Position numbers and translations under genes: made by a program. Positions 50,524-60,181 of a stretch of DNA of 64,000 bases are shown here, piece by piece (position 1 is the first letter of the stretch; the number at the start of each line of letters is the position of its first letter). Source of the stretch: an uncultured Lachnospiraceae bacterium (lineage in GTDB: Bacteria > Bacillota > Clostridia > Lachnospirales > Lachnospiraceae). The notes below the pieces were generated by a model that saw only the letters and a list, made by a program, of their open reading frames with translations, searched no databases and was not told the DNA's origin. The stretch is from positions 62,001-126,000 of the forward strand of contig CAJTKK010000001.1 of the NCBI GenBank assembly GCA_910576535.1, read 5' to 3'.

Positions 50524-52166
50524 GTTCTCCTTTGTTTTCTACGCCACAGCGCCGCCCCTATTACCGCTGCAATCGCTGCCCCGGCATTGACCGCATAGCT
50601 AAACCGCTGTATCCAGGTACCCCCATATCTTACCGTAACCTCCATACTGCCTTCCTGCTTCCCTTCTTTTGGCATGAATACTCTCACCAGGGAAGTTTCC
50701 GGGTCTTTGTTCACTTCCAGTTCCATCCCATCCCCTGTTACTGCCTTATATCCCCTATAATAAATAAACGGCACATCATAATATTCCTTTTCCCTGTCCG
50801 CAAGAAAGGAAAAAACCCCATCCTTCTTACTGCCTGTTACTGCCGATCCATCCTCTGCTTTTGCCTGATTCCGGTCATTTAGCATTTCCCTCTGCGTTTC
50901 TACCGGAAGCCATTCTTCCCCTGCGCCAAAACCGGCGATTTCTTCATAAAGAATCCTTTCCGAATAATCCCCGGTGCGTTTCTTAAGGTCCAGCCCGCCG
51001 ATCATCCCCGCCCCAAAATACACTGCGGCGAGAAAGCTGATTGCCAGCAAATATTTTTTCCCTTTCTCTCCTGCCCCCGATTCCCTTATCATCAATGCGG
51101 CGCAAAAGATCAGCAATACAGTAACCGGAATAAAAAGCCTTCCCGGAAACTGCATCATACCGGTAATCCGTCTTGTCAGTATCCAAAAGCCCGACATCAT
51201 TTGCACCGCCATCATACCTAAGATCATTACATACCATGTGCCAATCAGACGGTATTCTTTACATCCCTTTTTTTCTGCTAAAAACACAAAAGTGAGTAAC
51301 AGCCAGAAAAATAAAAGCCACCCCAGCCCGCCTCTTCCCATCAGGCTCCAAATATTAACCGTATTCTCTTCCGGAAATGTCCAAGGCCGGGAAACCTTAT
51401 AATCCTGCACCCGGAACGCCTCCCACATAGGCAGCCAAAAAGATATGGTCAACGCCAAAACGGCGGCGGCTGTCAAGAATAAATACCCTATTTTTTTCGG
51501 GTTCTTCATCAATATTCTTGCATATGCAATCACCATCATGAGGCAGACTGCAAAAGTCATATAAGCGGACAGGGTATGGGCGCATACCTCTCCCCAGAAG
51601 CCTATGCCCAATAAGACCGGCGGCTTATCTTTCACTAAAAACTCTTCCATACCGGCAATAGCCAATGGCATAAAAATCATCCCCACGCAGCTTCCCATAG
51701 TAAAATGTTCATAACAGCCGCTGATCACCTGATAAGAAAATAAATAGCTTACCGCCGCCACCGCTCCCCCATACTTATCCCGGCTGACGAGAAATGCGGA
51801 ATAAAAAGCCGAAAAATAAATTGCCGCGGCAATTACGGATAAATATATTTTATATGCAGTCTCCAAAGATGCCCCCATGCATCTTAAAACTGCGGGAAAA
51901 TACAAAAAATGATTCTGATAAAATAATCCAACTCCATACCCGTAGCCATAACCAAGCTCCGCATGAATTTTTGCAGGAACGTTCCCTCTTTCCAGTTCTT
52001 TTGACAAGCTTTCGATCCTTGCCAAATGAAACGGGGCATCCGATCCCTCAATCAATCCTTGTCTGTAATTCGGCGCCAGGAAAATGAATATAGAAAGTGT
52101 GGATACGGCAATAAGCAGCCTGTTTTCCCTTCATATCCCGGCCATTTCGCACATTCTGTTCTCCAT
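50520..52166 (-). CDS. GT-C-like membrane protein; start region interrupted by an in-frame TGA
   Basis: The body (from about 52130 to the stop at 50520) has about 11 helices and a C-terminal extracytoplasmic domain, with EGSDAPFHLARIESLSKEL, the D-x-x-F-H-x-x-R-I loop also seen in the GT-C protein at 16653-18935. A normal start would be ATG 52166 (AAGGGAG seven bases upstream), but its twelfth codon is TGA (52131-52133). The same frame then reads on through a good first helix (LLIAVSTLSIFIFLAP) into the body. The next usual start codon, TTG 52055, would remove this helix. A CTG at 52118 with AAGGG eight bases upstream is a possible rescue start. Whether the gene is functional is therefore open. 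Confidence 0.7.
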
Positions 52167-52180
52167 TCCGCTTCTCCCTT

Positions 52181-53182
52181 CTATTTCTTTCTTCGCCCCA
52201 GCCGGTTTCCTGCTTTATCCAGCAGATACATAACCCTGTCTTTCCTGGCTTGCTGTCTGATCTGCTTTTGCGAATACTCCTTTCTAACAGAAAAATCCCT
52301 GCTTTCTTTATAAGCTTCCCACTCCATCCGGCATTCTTCCGCATCAAAAAGCTTCCCCTGCCTGTCCATATACAGAAAGCCTTCATAAATATTCTGCCCG
52401 GAAGCCCAATATCCATCCGACACATTATGCCGCGCCCAATACTTCGGGGCTATAATCTTTTTTACCGTTTCGCTGGTAAACGCCGGAAAAAATCCAAAAG
52501 ATGAATTGGACAGGATCAAGTATTCCGCATTTTTCAGCATAACATAATCTTTGGCCAGTTCGGAATGATAAGCTTTGATCCCTGGCAGAACCCGGCCGGC
52601 CGCCGCCACATCATCCGTCACAACCGCAAATTCCATATCCGGCCTGATCCCTCGCATATGCTTCATCGCATCCAGCCAATATTTCCTGCGCAGAAAAAGA
52701 AACCTGCTGTCTGTATATTCCCCGCCCCTGACATTCATTATGCAAAGATTCTTCCTTGTAAATTCATAAGTGTCATACTCTTTTTTTACTTCCAGCCATT
52801 CTTTTATTTCTTTCCTGTGTGAGAGGAAATATCTCTCCGCCTGGAGATTCCCATAAATCAGCGTATGATCGCCGATCCCATAAATATCCGGATCCGCGTC
52901 CGCCACATAGCAGCCATGAGTCATGTCATGGACACAATTTTTCAGATATAGCCTTTTTTCTTTTTCCTGGTAAACCTTATAATTTTCTTTATCCTTGATT
53001 GGAAGCCCCAGATCCATATCCATAAAATACATTCCCTTTTTGCTATGGATATTGACAGCCAATTGTTCCTGCCCGGCCGTGCCGAATCCGTAGCCTAAGT
53101 CCATGGCAATGCATCTTGCCGAAACATAACAGAATAATTGGTTTCCCAGGCCCTGCCCTTTTAAAAATTCTGTCCCGACCAT
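52181..53182 (-). CDS. Divergent GT11-type glycosyltransferase
   Basis: 333 residues. The N-terminal FLKGQGLGNQLFCYVSARCI fits the GT11 G-x-G-N-Q-x-F-x-Y motif, and LSNSSFGFFPAFTSE (about 235) matches the N-S-S/T-F region. The usual HxRRGDY donor site is instead MNVRGGEYTD (about 150), so the first His and one Arg are changed. Enough of the fold remains to expect a GDP-sugar enzyme, but fucose as the donor is uncertain. GAGGAATT precedes ATG 53182. The gene ends 14 bases before the ATG of the interrupted GT-C gene. Confidence 0.78.
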   Translation of the reverse strand: MVGTEFLKGQGLGNQLFCYVSARCIAMDLGYGFGTAGQEQLAVNIHSKKGMYFMDMDLGLPIKDKENYKVYQEKEKRLYLKNCVHDMTHGCYVADADPDIYGIGDHTLIYGNLQAERYFLSHRKEIKEWLEVKKEYDTYEFTRKNLCIMNVRGGEYTDSRFLFLRRKYWLDAMKHMRGIRPDMEFAVVTDDVAAAGRVLPGIKAYHSELAKDYVMLKNAEYLILSNSSFGFFPAFTSETVKKIIAPKYWARHNVSDGYWASGQNIYEGFLYMDRQGKLFDAEECRMEWEAYKESRDFSVRKEYSQKQIRQQARKDRVMYLLDKAGNRLGRRKK

Positions 53183-53257
53183 AATTCCTCTTTTCCGTCT
53201 CCCCCTGCTTCTTTATCTTCTCTTTCTTTCCCGCTGCCTTCCCTGACCGGTAAACCA

Positions 53258-54121
53258 TTATTTCCAGAATTCATACCATTTTCTTTCTTTATAAAGCAAA
53301 TATTGATATTTATCTATATTTTCCTGTAAATATCTGGGAAAGGTTTCATCTATTTTTACTTGGATCATCTGAGCATCCCTGCCAAAAATATCCTGATGAT
53401 TTTTAATGTTCTTCTTTACCTTGGAAAGCGTAGAGCGGTTGTTGTATTCCTGATGCGCAGCGCTTTTTATTTTATATTTTACCCTGTCTTCCACCGACTG
53501 ATTCTTGCCGCCCCCCATATAGCTGAAATGCCAGCCGCCGTCCGGCACGCGCACCCCGATCTCCTTCTGTTCTTTGTTGCGCAGTTCTTCCGTTGTATAT
53601 TGATCCAGCATACGGTATTTGCAGACTTTCGTCCCCAGCCACATCGGTTTCTTTACGCCGTCGAATTCCCCCGTTACGGAAAGCAGCTTCCCTGAAACTT
53701 CTTCCATATCCAGATAACAGTAAAAAAGCCTCTGCGCCAGCATGTAAATCTTCCCGTCCTCCACTTCGGGCAGCAGTTTTTTCAAAGTTTCCGGGTTAGG
53801 GATTTCATCCACATCGCTGAATATCACAATATCTTCCGGTTTACATTCCTTAAGCCCTCTTGCCACCGCACATTTTTGATGGTGATCCCGTACAAAGGCA
53901 TTGCAGTCCATCGGCGTGTCATCCACCACATTATGAATAATCTTATGCTCAAACTCCTTGAACATCTCTTTATTTTCCTCATAATAAAGAGGTTTGGCAT
54001 CCCCTGAAAACGTTACGGTAGATTCGCTGATCACAAACCGGTCCACTACATCGTTCAGGATGTGCATCCTTAACAGCAGGATATCCAACTCATTAAAAAA
54101 CTGAAAACTGTCATATACCAT
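53258..54121 (-). CDS. GT17-family glycosyltransferase
   Basis: 287 residues. It has the family's opening pattern YDSFQFFNELDILLLRMHIL and FVISESTVTFSGDAKPLYY, then DHHQKCAVARGL, IVIFSDVDEIPNPE (acidic metal site, about 95-108), and VPDGGWHFSYMGG (about 200). GT17 members are beta-1,4-N-acetylglucosaminyl transferases in animals; bacterial forms occur in capsule and O-antigen loci with unknown acceptors. AGGAAAGGAAAAGAT stands before ATG 54121. The 174 bases between this gene and the next (54122-54295) hold no promoter or hairpin that I can see. Confidence 0.88.
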   Translation of the reverse strand: MVYDSFQFFNELDILLLRMHILNDVVDRFVISESTVTFSGDAKPLYYEENKEMFKEFEHKIIHNVVDDTPMDCNAFVRDHHQKCAVARGLKECKPEDIVIFSDVDEIPNPETLKKLLPEVEDGKIYMLAQRLFYCYLDMEEVSGKLLSVTGEFDGVKKPMWLGTKVCKYRMLDQYTTEELRNKEQKEIGVRVPDGGWHFSYMGGGKNQSVEDRVKYKIKSAAHQEYNNRSTLSKVKKNIKNHQDIFGRDAQMIQVKIDETFPRYLQENIDKYQYLLYKERKWYEFWK

Positions 54122-54295
54122 ATCTTTTCCTTTCCTGTTATAGGCCGGTCCATTGCCAGCCCGCTGCTTTTTCCGTTCTTGTTTCTAAGCCTGCAAAGCA
54201 AACTCTATTCATGCAAAAAGTATCCCTTCCTGAAAAGCCCTACCGAAAAATATCTAAACTGCAGGCATTTTCCGCCCGGTTGCATCCCATATGAT

Positions 54296-54985
54296 TTAGC
54301 GGGAATAAAATTTGGGATATTCTGCATTAGTCCCCGCCCACTTATGGAACACAAAAGGCCGTATCCCTTCCACCTCCGGTATCATAGACTCATGCCCAAA
54401 GTACTTCGCCACATCCAAAGGCGCATATTTCATACCTGCCGCCTCAAACAAATGCCTGTTTTTACAGCAGATAAAACCATCCTCGTTAAAGTATCCATGA
54501 TCCGCTTCAAAAGGAATCCCTGTCTTAGAGGGGAATTCCAGAAGCCGTTTACTCCGTATGGACACACTATTCCCCACCCTGCAGATATTCCCGGCCGCAT
54601 CCCGGTATGAAAAATCGTCTTTTGGCAGCGGGAAGGGGGAGCCGATATAATCATAGTCCAAAAACTCATCCCGCCACATATCCGGGTTCACCACAAAGCC
54701 ATCGTAATGCACTAGAAGCATATAGTCCGTATGGATATATTCGTGGATTTTATATATCATATCGTAATTAAATGCATCAATATTTTTCAGTTTATCAATA
54801 TGCCTGTATTCAATTCCTTTGGGAAGAAATAGAGGCTTTCTATGGGTAATCAGCAGCGTTTCCCCAAAATCAATGCCCCTCATACTATATTCCAAAGCCT
54901 TTACTGTAGCTTTTACCCTTACGCTGTCCATCGCTGCCAGCGTAACATTAGGAAGCTGCAGCTTCCCGTTCTTATATTCGCTCAT
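54296..54985 (-). CDS. DUF5672-like glycosyltransferase
   Basis: 229 residues. HYDGFVVNPDMWRDEFLDYDYIGSPF (about 92-117), RVGNSVSIRSKRLLEF and HGYFNEDGFICCKNR (D/E...F-x-C) give the DUF5672 pattern, a GT-A-type transferase found in bacterial and viral glycan loci. The D-x-F/D-x-V motif is the probable metal site. ATG 54985 is chosen over a TTG at 55033; both have weak ribosome sites. The upstream gap before it is short (54986-55072). Acceptor and sugar unknown. Confidence 0.75.
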   Translation of the reverse strand: MSEYKNGKLQLPNVTLAAMDSVRVKATVKALEYSMRGIDFGETLLITHRKPLFLPKGIEYRHIDKLKNIDAFNYDMIYKIHEYIHTDYMLLVHYDGFVVNPDMWRDEFLDYDYIGSPFPLPKDDFSYRDAAGNICRVGNSVSIRSKRLLEFPSKTGIPFEADHGYFNEDGFICCKNRHLFEAAGMKYAPLDVAKYFGHESMIPEVEGIRPFVFHKWAGTNAEYPKFYSR

Positions 54986-55072
54986 GTGGTACTGTATTCC
55001 TTTCTGAATGGTATATAAAAATATTTTGCGCAACGGGGATACGGCTGTCCCAATGAAGCGGCCAGATTCCCC

Positions 55073-56089
55073 TTAAGCCCGCCCCTTGTTCCTCCATGGG
55101 ATCACGTACCTGTCATACCCTTTCACCGCCGCATAATATGCATCCGGCCATGCCAGCGCCAGTTTCATCCGTACTTTATCCCCTTTCGCCACATAACCTT
55201 CCTTATATATCCTGCGGATCATCCCCTTGTCCGCCCGGAGCTGCCTGATGATTTCCCTGGCAAATATCCTCGTCTTTTTATTGTCCATAAAATCAATATA
55301 ATAAAATAAAAGCCTTCTATAAAAGTGGTAAGCCGCCTTATCCGACAGCTCTTCCATGCCAGCGCTGCGGATATAAGCGATCTGTTCCCGCCAAAAAGGA
55401 ATTTCGTCCTTTATCCGCCGCTCCCCGGTTTTTTCGTTCATAATACTTCCTTCCCGGTCCAGCACATAATTATAGTAGGCCTTGTCCAAATATGCCAGCC
55501 GTTCCATTTTGCAGAATGCCCTTGTTGTAAACATAATGTCTTCCGAATTCTTTCCTGCCGGAAAGCGCATCCCGCCAATGAGATCCCTGGAAAAAAGTTT
55601 GCTCCATACAGAGTTGTAAATTAAATATCTGTCGTCCCCGCAAATATATATTTCCAGCGCATCGGCTTTTGATAATAATACACTATTTCCGCCAGAAGCG
55701 TCAATCACCCCCGACTTGGTAATCTGCTTGTAGCGGCAGGCCGCAATCTGGGCATTTTCTCTTTCGCAGGCTTCATACATAGCACGGTACATATCCGCCT
55801 CTATCCAGTCATCCCCGTCCACAAAGCCAATATAATCCCCCGAAGCCTTGTCCAAACCGGCATTCCTGGCATCGGACAAGCCGCCGTTTTTCTTATGAAT
55901 CACCATAATGCGCGCATCCTTTCCGGCATAAGCATCGCAAATACTCCCGGAACGGTCCTGCGAACCATCATCCACCAGAATAATCTCCAGATTGCCATAA
56001 GTCTGTGCCAAAATAGAATCTATGCATCTGGGCAGATATTCTTCTATGTTATATACCGCTACAATAACAGAAACCAGCTTCCCTTCCAC
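55073..56089 (-). CDS. GT2-family glycosyltransferase
   Basis: 338 residues. Motifs: SVIVAVYNIEEYLPRCIDSI, LVDDGSQDRSGSICDAY, KKNGGLSDARNAGLDKASG and FVDGDDWIEAD (DxD, about 95), with AGKNSEDIMFTTRAF on the acceptor side (E-D). It resembles the GT2 pair at 40998-43173. GTG 56089 is preferred because AAAGGA stands six bases before it; the open frame to 56140 overlaps the upstream gene. It probably adds one sugar to the lipid-linked unit. Confidence 0.9.
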   Translation of the reverse strand: MEGKLVSVIVAVYNIEEYLPRCIDSILAQTYGNLEIILVDDGSQDRSGSICDAYAGKDARIMVIHKKNGGLSDARNAGLDKASGDYIGFVDGDDWIEADMYRAMYEACERENAQIAACRYKQITKSGVIDASGGNSVLLSKADALEIYICGDDRYLIYNSVWSKLFSRDLIGGMRFPAGKNSEDIMFTTRAFCKMERLAYLDKAYYNYVLDREGSIMNEKTGERRIKDEIPFWREQIAYIRSAGMEELSDKAAYHFYRRLLFYYIDFMDNKKTRIFAREIIRQLRADKGMIRRIYKEGYVAKGDKVRMKLALAWPDAYYAAVKGYDRYVIPWRNKGRA

Positions 56090-56117
56090 ACCCTGTCCTT
56101 TCCGCGCAGCCGCCGCC

Positions 56118-57017
56118 CTACCGTATCTTGCCTGATGCACTGATCCTTATCATATCCTCTGTATAAATATCATGGCATTCCCGGCCGTTTTGCCATTTTT
56201 CCGGGGCAATCACGCATTTTTCCGGGGCAGCGTCCAGCCACGCCCCCCACCAGCTAAAACTGCTGTTAGCAATAATATGGGCTTTGCATTGGCTCATCAG
56301 CATTAAATCAAGGTATCCTGTCTCTTCGCTTGCCCCTTTCACGGTCCAGAACGGCTTCCCTGTCTCCCTTGCCCTTACCTCACACCATTTCTCCGCCCAA
56401 AAGATATCGTTAGTAAACACAAAAAAATGCGGGTTTTCATATTTTTCTATCATATACCGGATTGCCTTATTATAATAAGCATCTGTGCAGATTCCCCCAT
56501 ACACATCGGCTGCGTCCAGATAATCCCCCCTCCGGATATGTATGCTGACGGAAGTACATGCTTCTATCTGCCGTCCATATTCCCGGATCTGTTCCCCGGC
56601 CGGCGCCGGAATCCTAACGTTCCTGAATTGATAGGCTTCCCTTACCTGGGGTTCAATATCCTTAAAATAACGCTCGCTTTGAAAGCATCCGCATAAGTAG
56701 GCATTTTCTTTTTCCAATACCGTACTGTCATAATCTGCGGACTGCTCATGATACTCCCCGCTTTTGCGGCCGAATATCTTACGGCGTATCCGGCTTAAAG
56801 GATGCATGGATGCATCTGTAATCCGAATCAACTCTTCCCTGCCAGCCCTGGGGTACTCAATACCGAATACCGAAAGCATAATCGGCCTGGCATTATCCAG
56901 TTCATATTCCGTTACATCGTCAAATTTCACTTCTTTCCCAAGAGAAACCAGTTTCAGGTAAAGCGCATATTGAAACATCTGATTCCCGATCCCCCCTGAC
57001 ATCCGGATGATATTCAT
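56118..57017 (-). CDS. GT11-family glycosyltransferase (alpha-1,2-fucosyltransferase type)
   Basis: 299 residues. NIIRMSGGIGNQMFQYALYL at the N-terminus, SIHIRRGDYLDAADVYGGIC (HxRRxD, about 165), FFVFTNDIFWAEKW, and HIIANSSFSWWGAWL (about 255) are all GT11 signatures, intact here. It transfers fucose or a close relative from a GDP donor. Start ATG 57017 gives the usual N-terminus; ATG 57029 has a GGAAAGGG site but adds residues not found in the family. It closely resembles the gene at 36109-37008. Confidence 0.93.
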   Translation of the reverse strand: MNIIRMSGGIGNQMFQYALYLKLVSLGKEVKFDDVTEYELDNARPIMLSVFGIEYPRAGREELIRITDASMHPLSRIRRKIFGRKSGEYHEQSADYDSTVLEKENAYLCGCFQSERYFKDIEPQVREAYQFRNVRIPAPAGEQIREYGRQIEACTSVSIHIRRGDYLDAADVYGGICTDAYYNKAIRYMIEKYENPHFFVFTNDIFWAEKWCEVRARETGKPFWTVKGASEETGYLDLMLMSQCKAHIIANSSFSWWGAWLDAAPEKCVIAPEKWQNGRECHDIYTEDMIRISASGKIR

Positions 57018-57119
57018 AGCAATCACCATACCCTTTCCATACCCATATCTGCCATTCCTGCCCGTCTGCTGCAATACTATGCCATGCTCCTTTTCTGTCA
57101 TCCCCCGTCCGGCCCCGGC

Positions 57120-59027
57120 CTAAGGGCAAAGAACTTTTGATAACCTTTCCCTGTCCGCTAACCAGTTCTGGAACATAAGCACAAACCATATCTGGATCCG
57201 CCAGATCCCCTTTCCTGTAAAATCCTCCCACATTTTCCAGACTACATCCGCATCCAGATAACCCTGCCGCAATAATGCCTTCCTGTCAATCAGGCTTTCC
57301 GCCCAAGCCCTCAATTCCGGCTTTAGCAGCCATTTTTCAATCGGAATGCTGAAGCCTTTCTTGGGACGTTCCATCATTTCCCTTGGCACATACTTATAAA
57401 GCACATCGCGCAATACCTTTTTCCCCGTTTTCCCTTCCCGCTTATATGCAACCGGCAAAGACCATGCAAACTCCACCACGTCTTTATCCAGCATAGGAAC
57501 CCTGGTTTCCAGCGAAACTGCCATCGCCGCCCGGTCAACTTTCACAAGGATGTCGTCGGGGTGATACATCAGCATGTCCATCAGCATGACCTGATGATTC
57601 GTTTCTTCCAGATATCCTTCCTCAAACTGATTGTATTTATAAGGGCAGAACACATGATTCTTACTGATTTTCTTTGTCAGCGGGTCGGTTTCATAAGAGA
57701 TCTCATAAAGCTGCCCCGGCCCTTTTGCCCCTAACAAAGTTCCTTTTATTCTATAAATAGGATTTTTGGCCAGTGGACTGCTTAGCACGAGGCTGCTGCA
57801 GGGTTTACGGATCATATAAGGGATCCCTTTCATCTTCCCCCATATCCTGCTCACCGATTCATAAGAAGTATAGCCGCAAAACAGCTCGTCCCCCCCATCC
57901 CCGGAAAGGGATACCGTCACATGTTCCCTTGTCATTTTGCTTACCAGGTAAGTGGGAATCTGGGAGGAATCCGCAAAGGGTTCGCCGAACATATCAGACA
58001 GCTTAGGAATCACCGCCACGGCATCCCCTTCCGTAATATACAGCTCCGTATGCTCCGTGCCAAGATGCTTTGCAATCTCCTTTGCCGCCGCCGCCTCGTT
58101 ATACCCCTTTTCACTCATTCCTATCGTAAAGCTTTTCACCTTTCCTTTGTTTAATGACTGCATCAAAGCTACAATTGTGCTGCTGTCGATTCCTGCCGAA
58201 AGAAAAGCCCCTACCGGCACATCTGCCACCATCTGTTCCCGGATAGATGCTTTCAAAAGCCGCTCCAGTTCCTCTGCCGCCTCTTCCCTGCTGCCCTGGA
58301 ACAAATTTTCCTGGCCTCTTTTTGCCGCCTCCTTCATAGACCAGAAGGAAGTAATGGAAATATCCCCCTTTTCATATGGAAACCGGATTCTAAGCATCGT
58401 CCCTGGTTCCAGCTTATATATCTCTTTATAAATGGAGTAAGGGGCAGGAATATAGCCATGAGTGAAATAAATATCCAGCACATCCGTATTAACCGCATTC
58501 TGAAATCCCTCCAGGGCTGCAATCGAACCGATTTCGGAAGCAAACGCAAAAACCCCGTTTCCAAGAAATCCGTAATAAAGCGGCTTTTCCCCCACTCTAT
58601 CCCTTAAAAGAAACAGTTCCTTCTCCTTTTTATCATATAGTGCAATGGCAAACATCCCCTTGCTCATAGAAACAGCAGCTTCTACGCCATAAGCTTCTAT
58701 TGCCTCTAATAACACTTCCGTATCCGAACTGCCCCGGAAAACCTGCACCTTTTTTTCCTCTATCAGCCTGGCGGCTATCTTTTTATAATTATAAATCTCA
58801 CCGTTATAAGCGATCACGTATCTGCCGCTATGGGACTCCATCGGCTGGGCTCCATTTTCCGACAGATCCACAACGGAAAGCCGTTTATGACCTAAGACTA
58901 CCCTTTCGTCCTGGGATGTAAAAACCCCTTCCCCGTCCGGCCCCCGGTGATGCATTCTCCTGTTCATGTTCCCAATATTTTTCTTCCAGTCTCCCTTCAG
59001 GTTACAAAACCCTGCAATCCCGCACAT
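57120..59027 (-). CDS. asnB: Asparagine synthase-type glutamine amidotransferase
   Basis: 635 residues, the family's normal length. N-terminal glutaminase: Cys2 nucleophile (MCGIAGF), MHHRGPDGEG, YNGEIYNY. C-terminal synthase: ATP-pyrophosphatase loop FLSAGIDSSTIVALM (the second S-G replaced by S-A), SLSGDGGDELFCGY, LETRVPMLDKDVVEFA and RPKKGFSIPIEKW. It amidates a carboxylate using glutamine and ATP. In a glycan locus the target may be a uronic acid, as proposed for WbpS-like enzymes, rather than aspartate. AAGGAGG stands before ATG 59027. A second, diverged copy is at 61372-63255. Confidence 0.93.
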   Translation of the reverse strand: MCGIAGFCNLKGDWKKNIGNMNRRMHHRGPDGEGVFTSQDERVVLGHKRLSVVDLSENGAQPMESHSGRYVIAYNGEIYNYKKIAARLIEEKKVQVFRGSSDTEVLLEAIEAYGVEAAVSMSKGMFAIALYDKKEKELFLLRDRVGEKPLYYGFLGNGVFAFASEIGSIAALEGFQNAVNTDVLDIYFTHGYIPAPYSIYKEIYKLEPGTMLRIRFPYEKGDISITSFWSMKEAAKRGQENLFQGSREEAAEELERLLKASIREQMVADVPVGAFLSAGIDSSTIVALMQSLNKGKVKSFTIGMSEKGYNEAAAAKEIAKHLGTEHTELYITEGDAVAVIPKLSDMFGEPFADSSQIPTYLVSKMTREHVTVSLSGDGGDELFCGYTSYESVSRIWGKMKGIPYMIRKPCSSLVLSSPLAKNPIYRIKGTLLGAKGPGQLYEISYETDPLTKKISKNHVFCPYKYNQFEEGYLEETNHQVMLMDMLMYHPDDILVKVDRAAMAVSLETRVPMLDKDVVEFAWSLPVAYKREGKTGKKVLRDVLYKYVPREMMERPKKGFSIPIEKWLLKPELRAWAESLIDRKALLRQGYLDADVVWKMWEDFTGKGIWRIQIWFVLMFQNWLADRERLSKVLCP

Positions 59028-59094
59028 CCCATCCTCCTTATCCGCCCGGCGTCCTGCAAAAGCCAGGCTCCCTCTTTTCTTCCCGGATGATTCT

Positions 59095-60177
59095 TTATTC
59101 CGGTTCCTCTACCGGCGCATCTGCAAAATCCCCTTCCGCAATCCTCTTTTCAATCGTCCCTTTTGCCTCTTCAAACTCTTCCAGCCATTGTTCATAAGCC
59201 GCGTCCCAGCTCTCGTATCCCTCTTCTCCCCGTTTATCTTTTATTCCATAATGGTCTGCCAGATATCTGCCAAGGAATGCCGAACACTTCTTCGCCCCCA
59301 CCGCATTTACATGCCCGCCGTAATCACTGAAATCCGTACTATAATCCAGACCTGTTTCTTCCTGGTAATCGTTCATATTCAGGAATTCATATCCTCTGGC
59401 GCTTACGATATCGTCAATGTAATTATACATCTTCTGCTTTTCTGCTTCCATTACTGTAGGGGAAAGAATAAACAAGGCCTGCAGCTTGTTTTCATCCAGA
59501 TAATCCAGCAGTCTTTTTAAACATTCCTCCTGATATTCCGGCATCGCAAGCCGTTCCTTAATACCCGAAGTGTCCACCGCCTCACATGGCCCGACTTCAT
59601 CTGTCATCACATAGCCCTTCTGGCTGTCTGGTTTCTCATAGCGGAAACAGGCAAGCTGTTCCGGCAAAACTATTGTTTTCCAGTTGGAATGGTATTTAAA
59701 AATATCGAAATAATAGGTATATCTTTCGGACACATCATCCACCATATCGTTAATTGTTTTGATCCGGTTCCAGGAATACTTCATATTATCCGTTACCCCA
59801 CGGGTATAAGCCATATTATTGGTCAGATCCGTTTCCCTTGCGGTATACATCCGCATCTCAAAGATATAAAGGGAGGGATTCTGGGTCTTCCTTATTTCTT
59901 CCATCAGCCCTACCGCCGCTGCCGGCCGCTGGAGGTTGGTGGATATGGGATATGCCGTAAAACCGTATTCCCCCCACATCATCGGGGCGGCATAATAAGG
60001 GTATACCGGGCTGGAACCGATCATTGCCACATCAATCGTATCATCCTTTTCTGCATAAAATCCGGTAAACCGGTCTTTTACATCCCCATTTGTCCTGATA
60101 ATATAAGTCACTGTCATAAGAAGATACAAAAACAGCGCTATGAAAATAACCGATTGTACTGCCTGCTTACGGGTCAT
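59095..60177 (-). CDS. Membrane-anchored SGNH-hydrolase-like protein
   Basis: 360 residues. One N-terminal helix (about 8-27) anchors an extracytoplasmic domain. VAMIGSSPVYPYYAAP (about 50-65) supplies a possible nucleophile in the G-S-S block, and DFSDYGGHVNAVGAKK (about 293-308) gives the D-x-x-x-H-type end motif of SGNH/DltD-like enzymes, so a Ser-Asp-His set is plausible. Such proteins add or remove acyl groups on wall polymers. No membrane acyl donor protein (MBOAT) is found in the window, so the acyl-transfer role is inferred. The C-terminal 45 residues are acidic. It sits between the first asparagine-synthase gene and a GT4. Confidence 0.6.
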   Translation of the reverse strand: MTRKQAVQSVIFIALFLYLLMTVTYIIRTNGDVKDRFTGFYAEKDDTIDVAMIGSSPVYPYYAAPMMWGEYGFTAYPISTNLQRPAAAVGLMEEIRKTQNPSLYIFEMRMYTARETDLTNNMAYTRGVTDNMKYSWNRIKTINDMVDDVSERYTYYFDIFKYHSNWKTIVLPEQLACFRYEKPDSQKGYVMTDEVGPCEAVDTSGIKERLAMPEYQEECLKRLLDYLDENKLQALFILSPTVMEAEKQKMYNYIDDIVSARGYEFLNMNDYQEETGLDYSTDFSDYGGHVNAVGAKKCSAFLGRYLADHYGIKDKRGEEGYESWDAAYEQWLEEFEEAKGTIEKRIAEGDFADAPVEEPE

Positions 60178-60181
60178 CGCT

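Noticed and set aside
52048..52425. 125-codon minus-strand frame at the GT11/GT-C junction
   Set aside because: It reads out of frame across the end of one gene and the start of the next. I also considered it as the true GT-C N-terminus by frameshift (ATG 52134), but the ATG 52166 frame with an in-frame TGA explains the ribosome site better.
54122..54295. 174-base gap checked for a promoter, hairpin or small gene
   Set aside because: No paired -35/-10, no stem with T-run and no ribosome-site-preceded frame was found beyond the start signals of the flanking GT17 gene.
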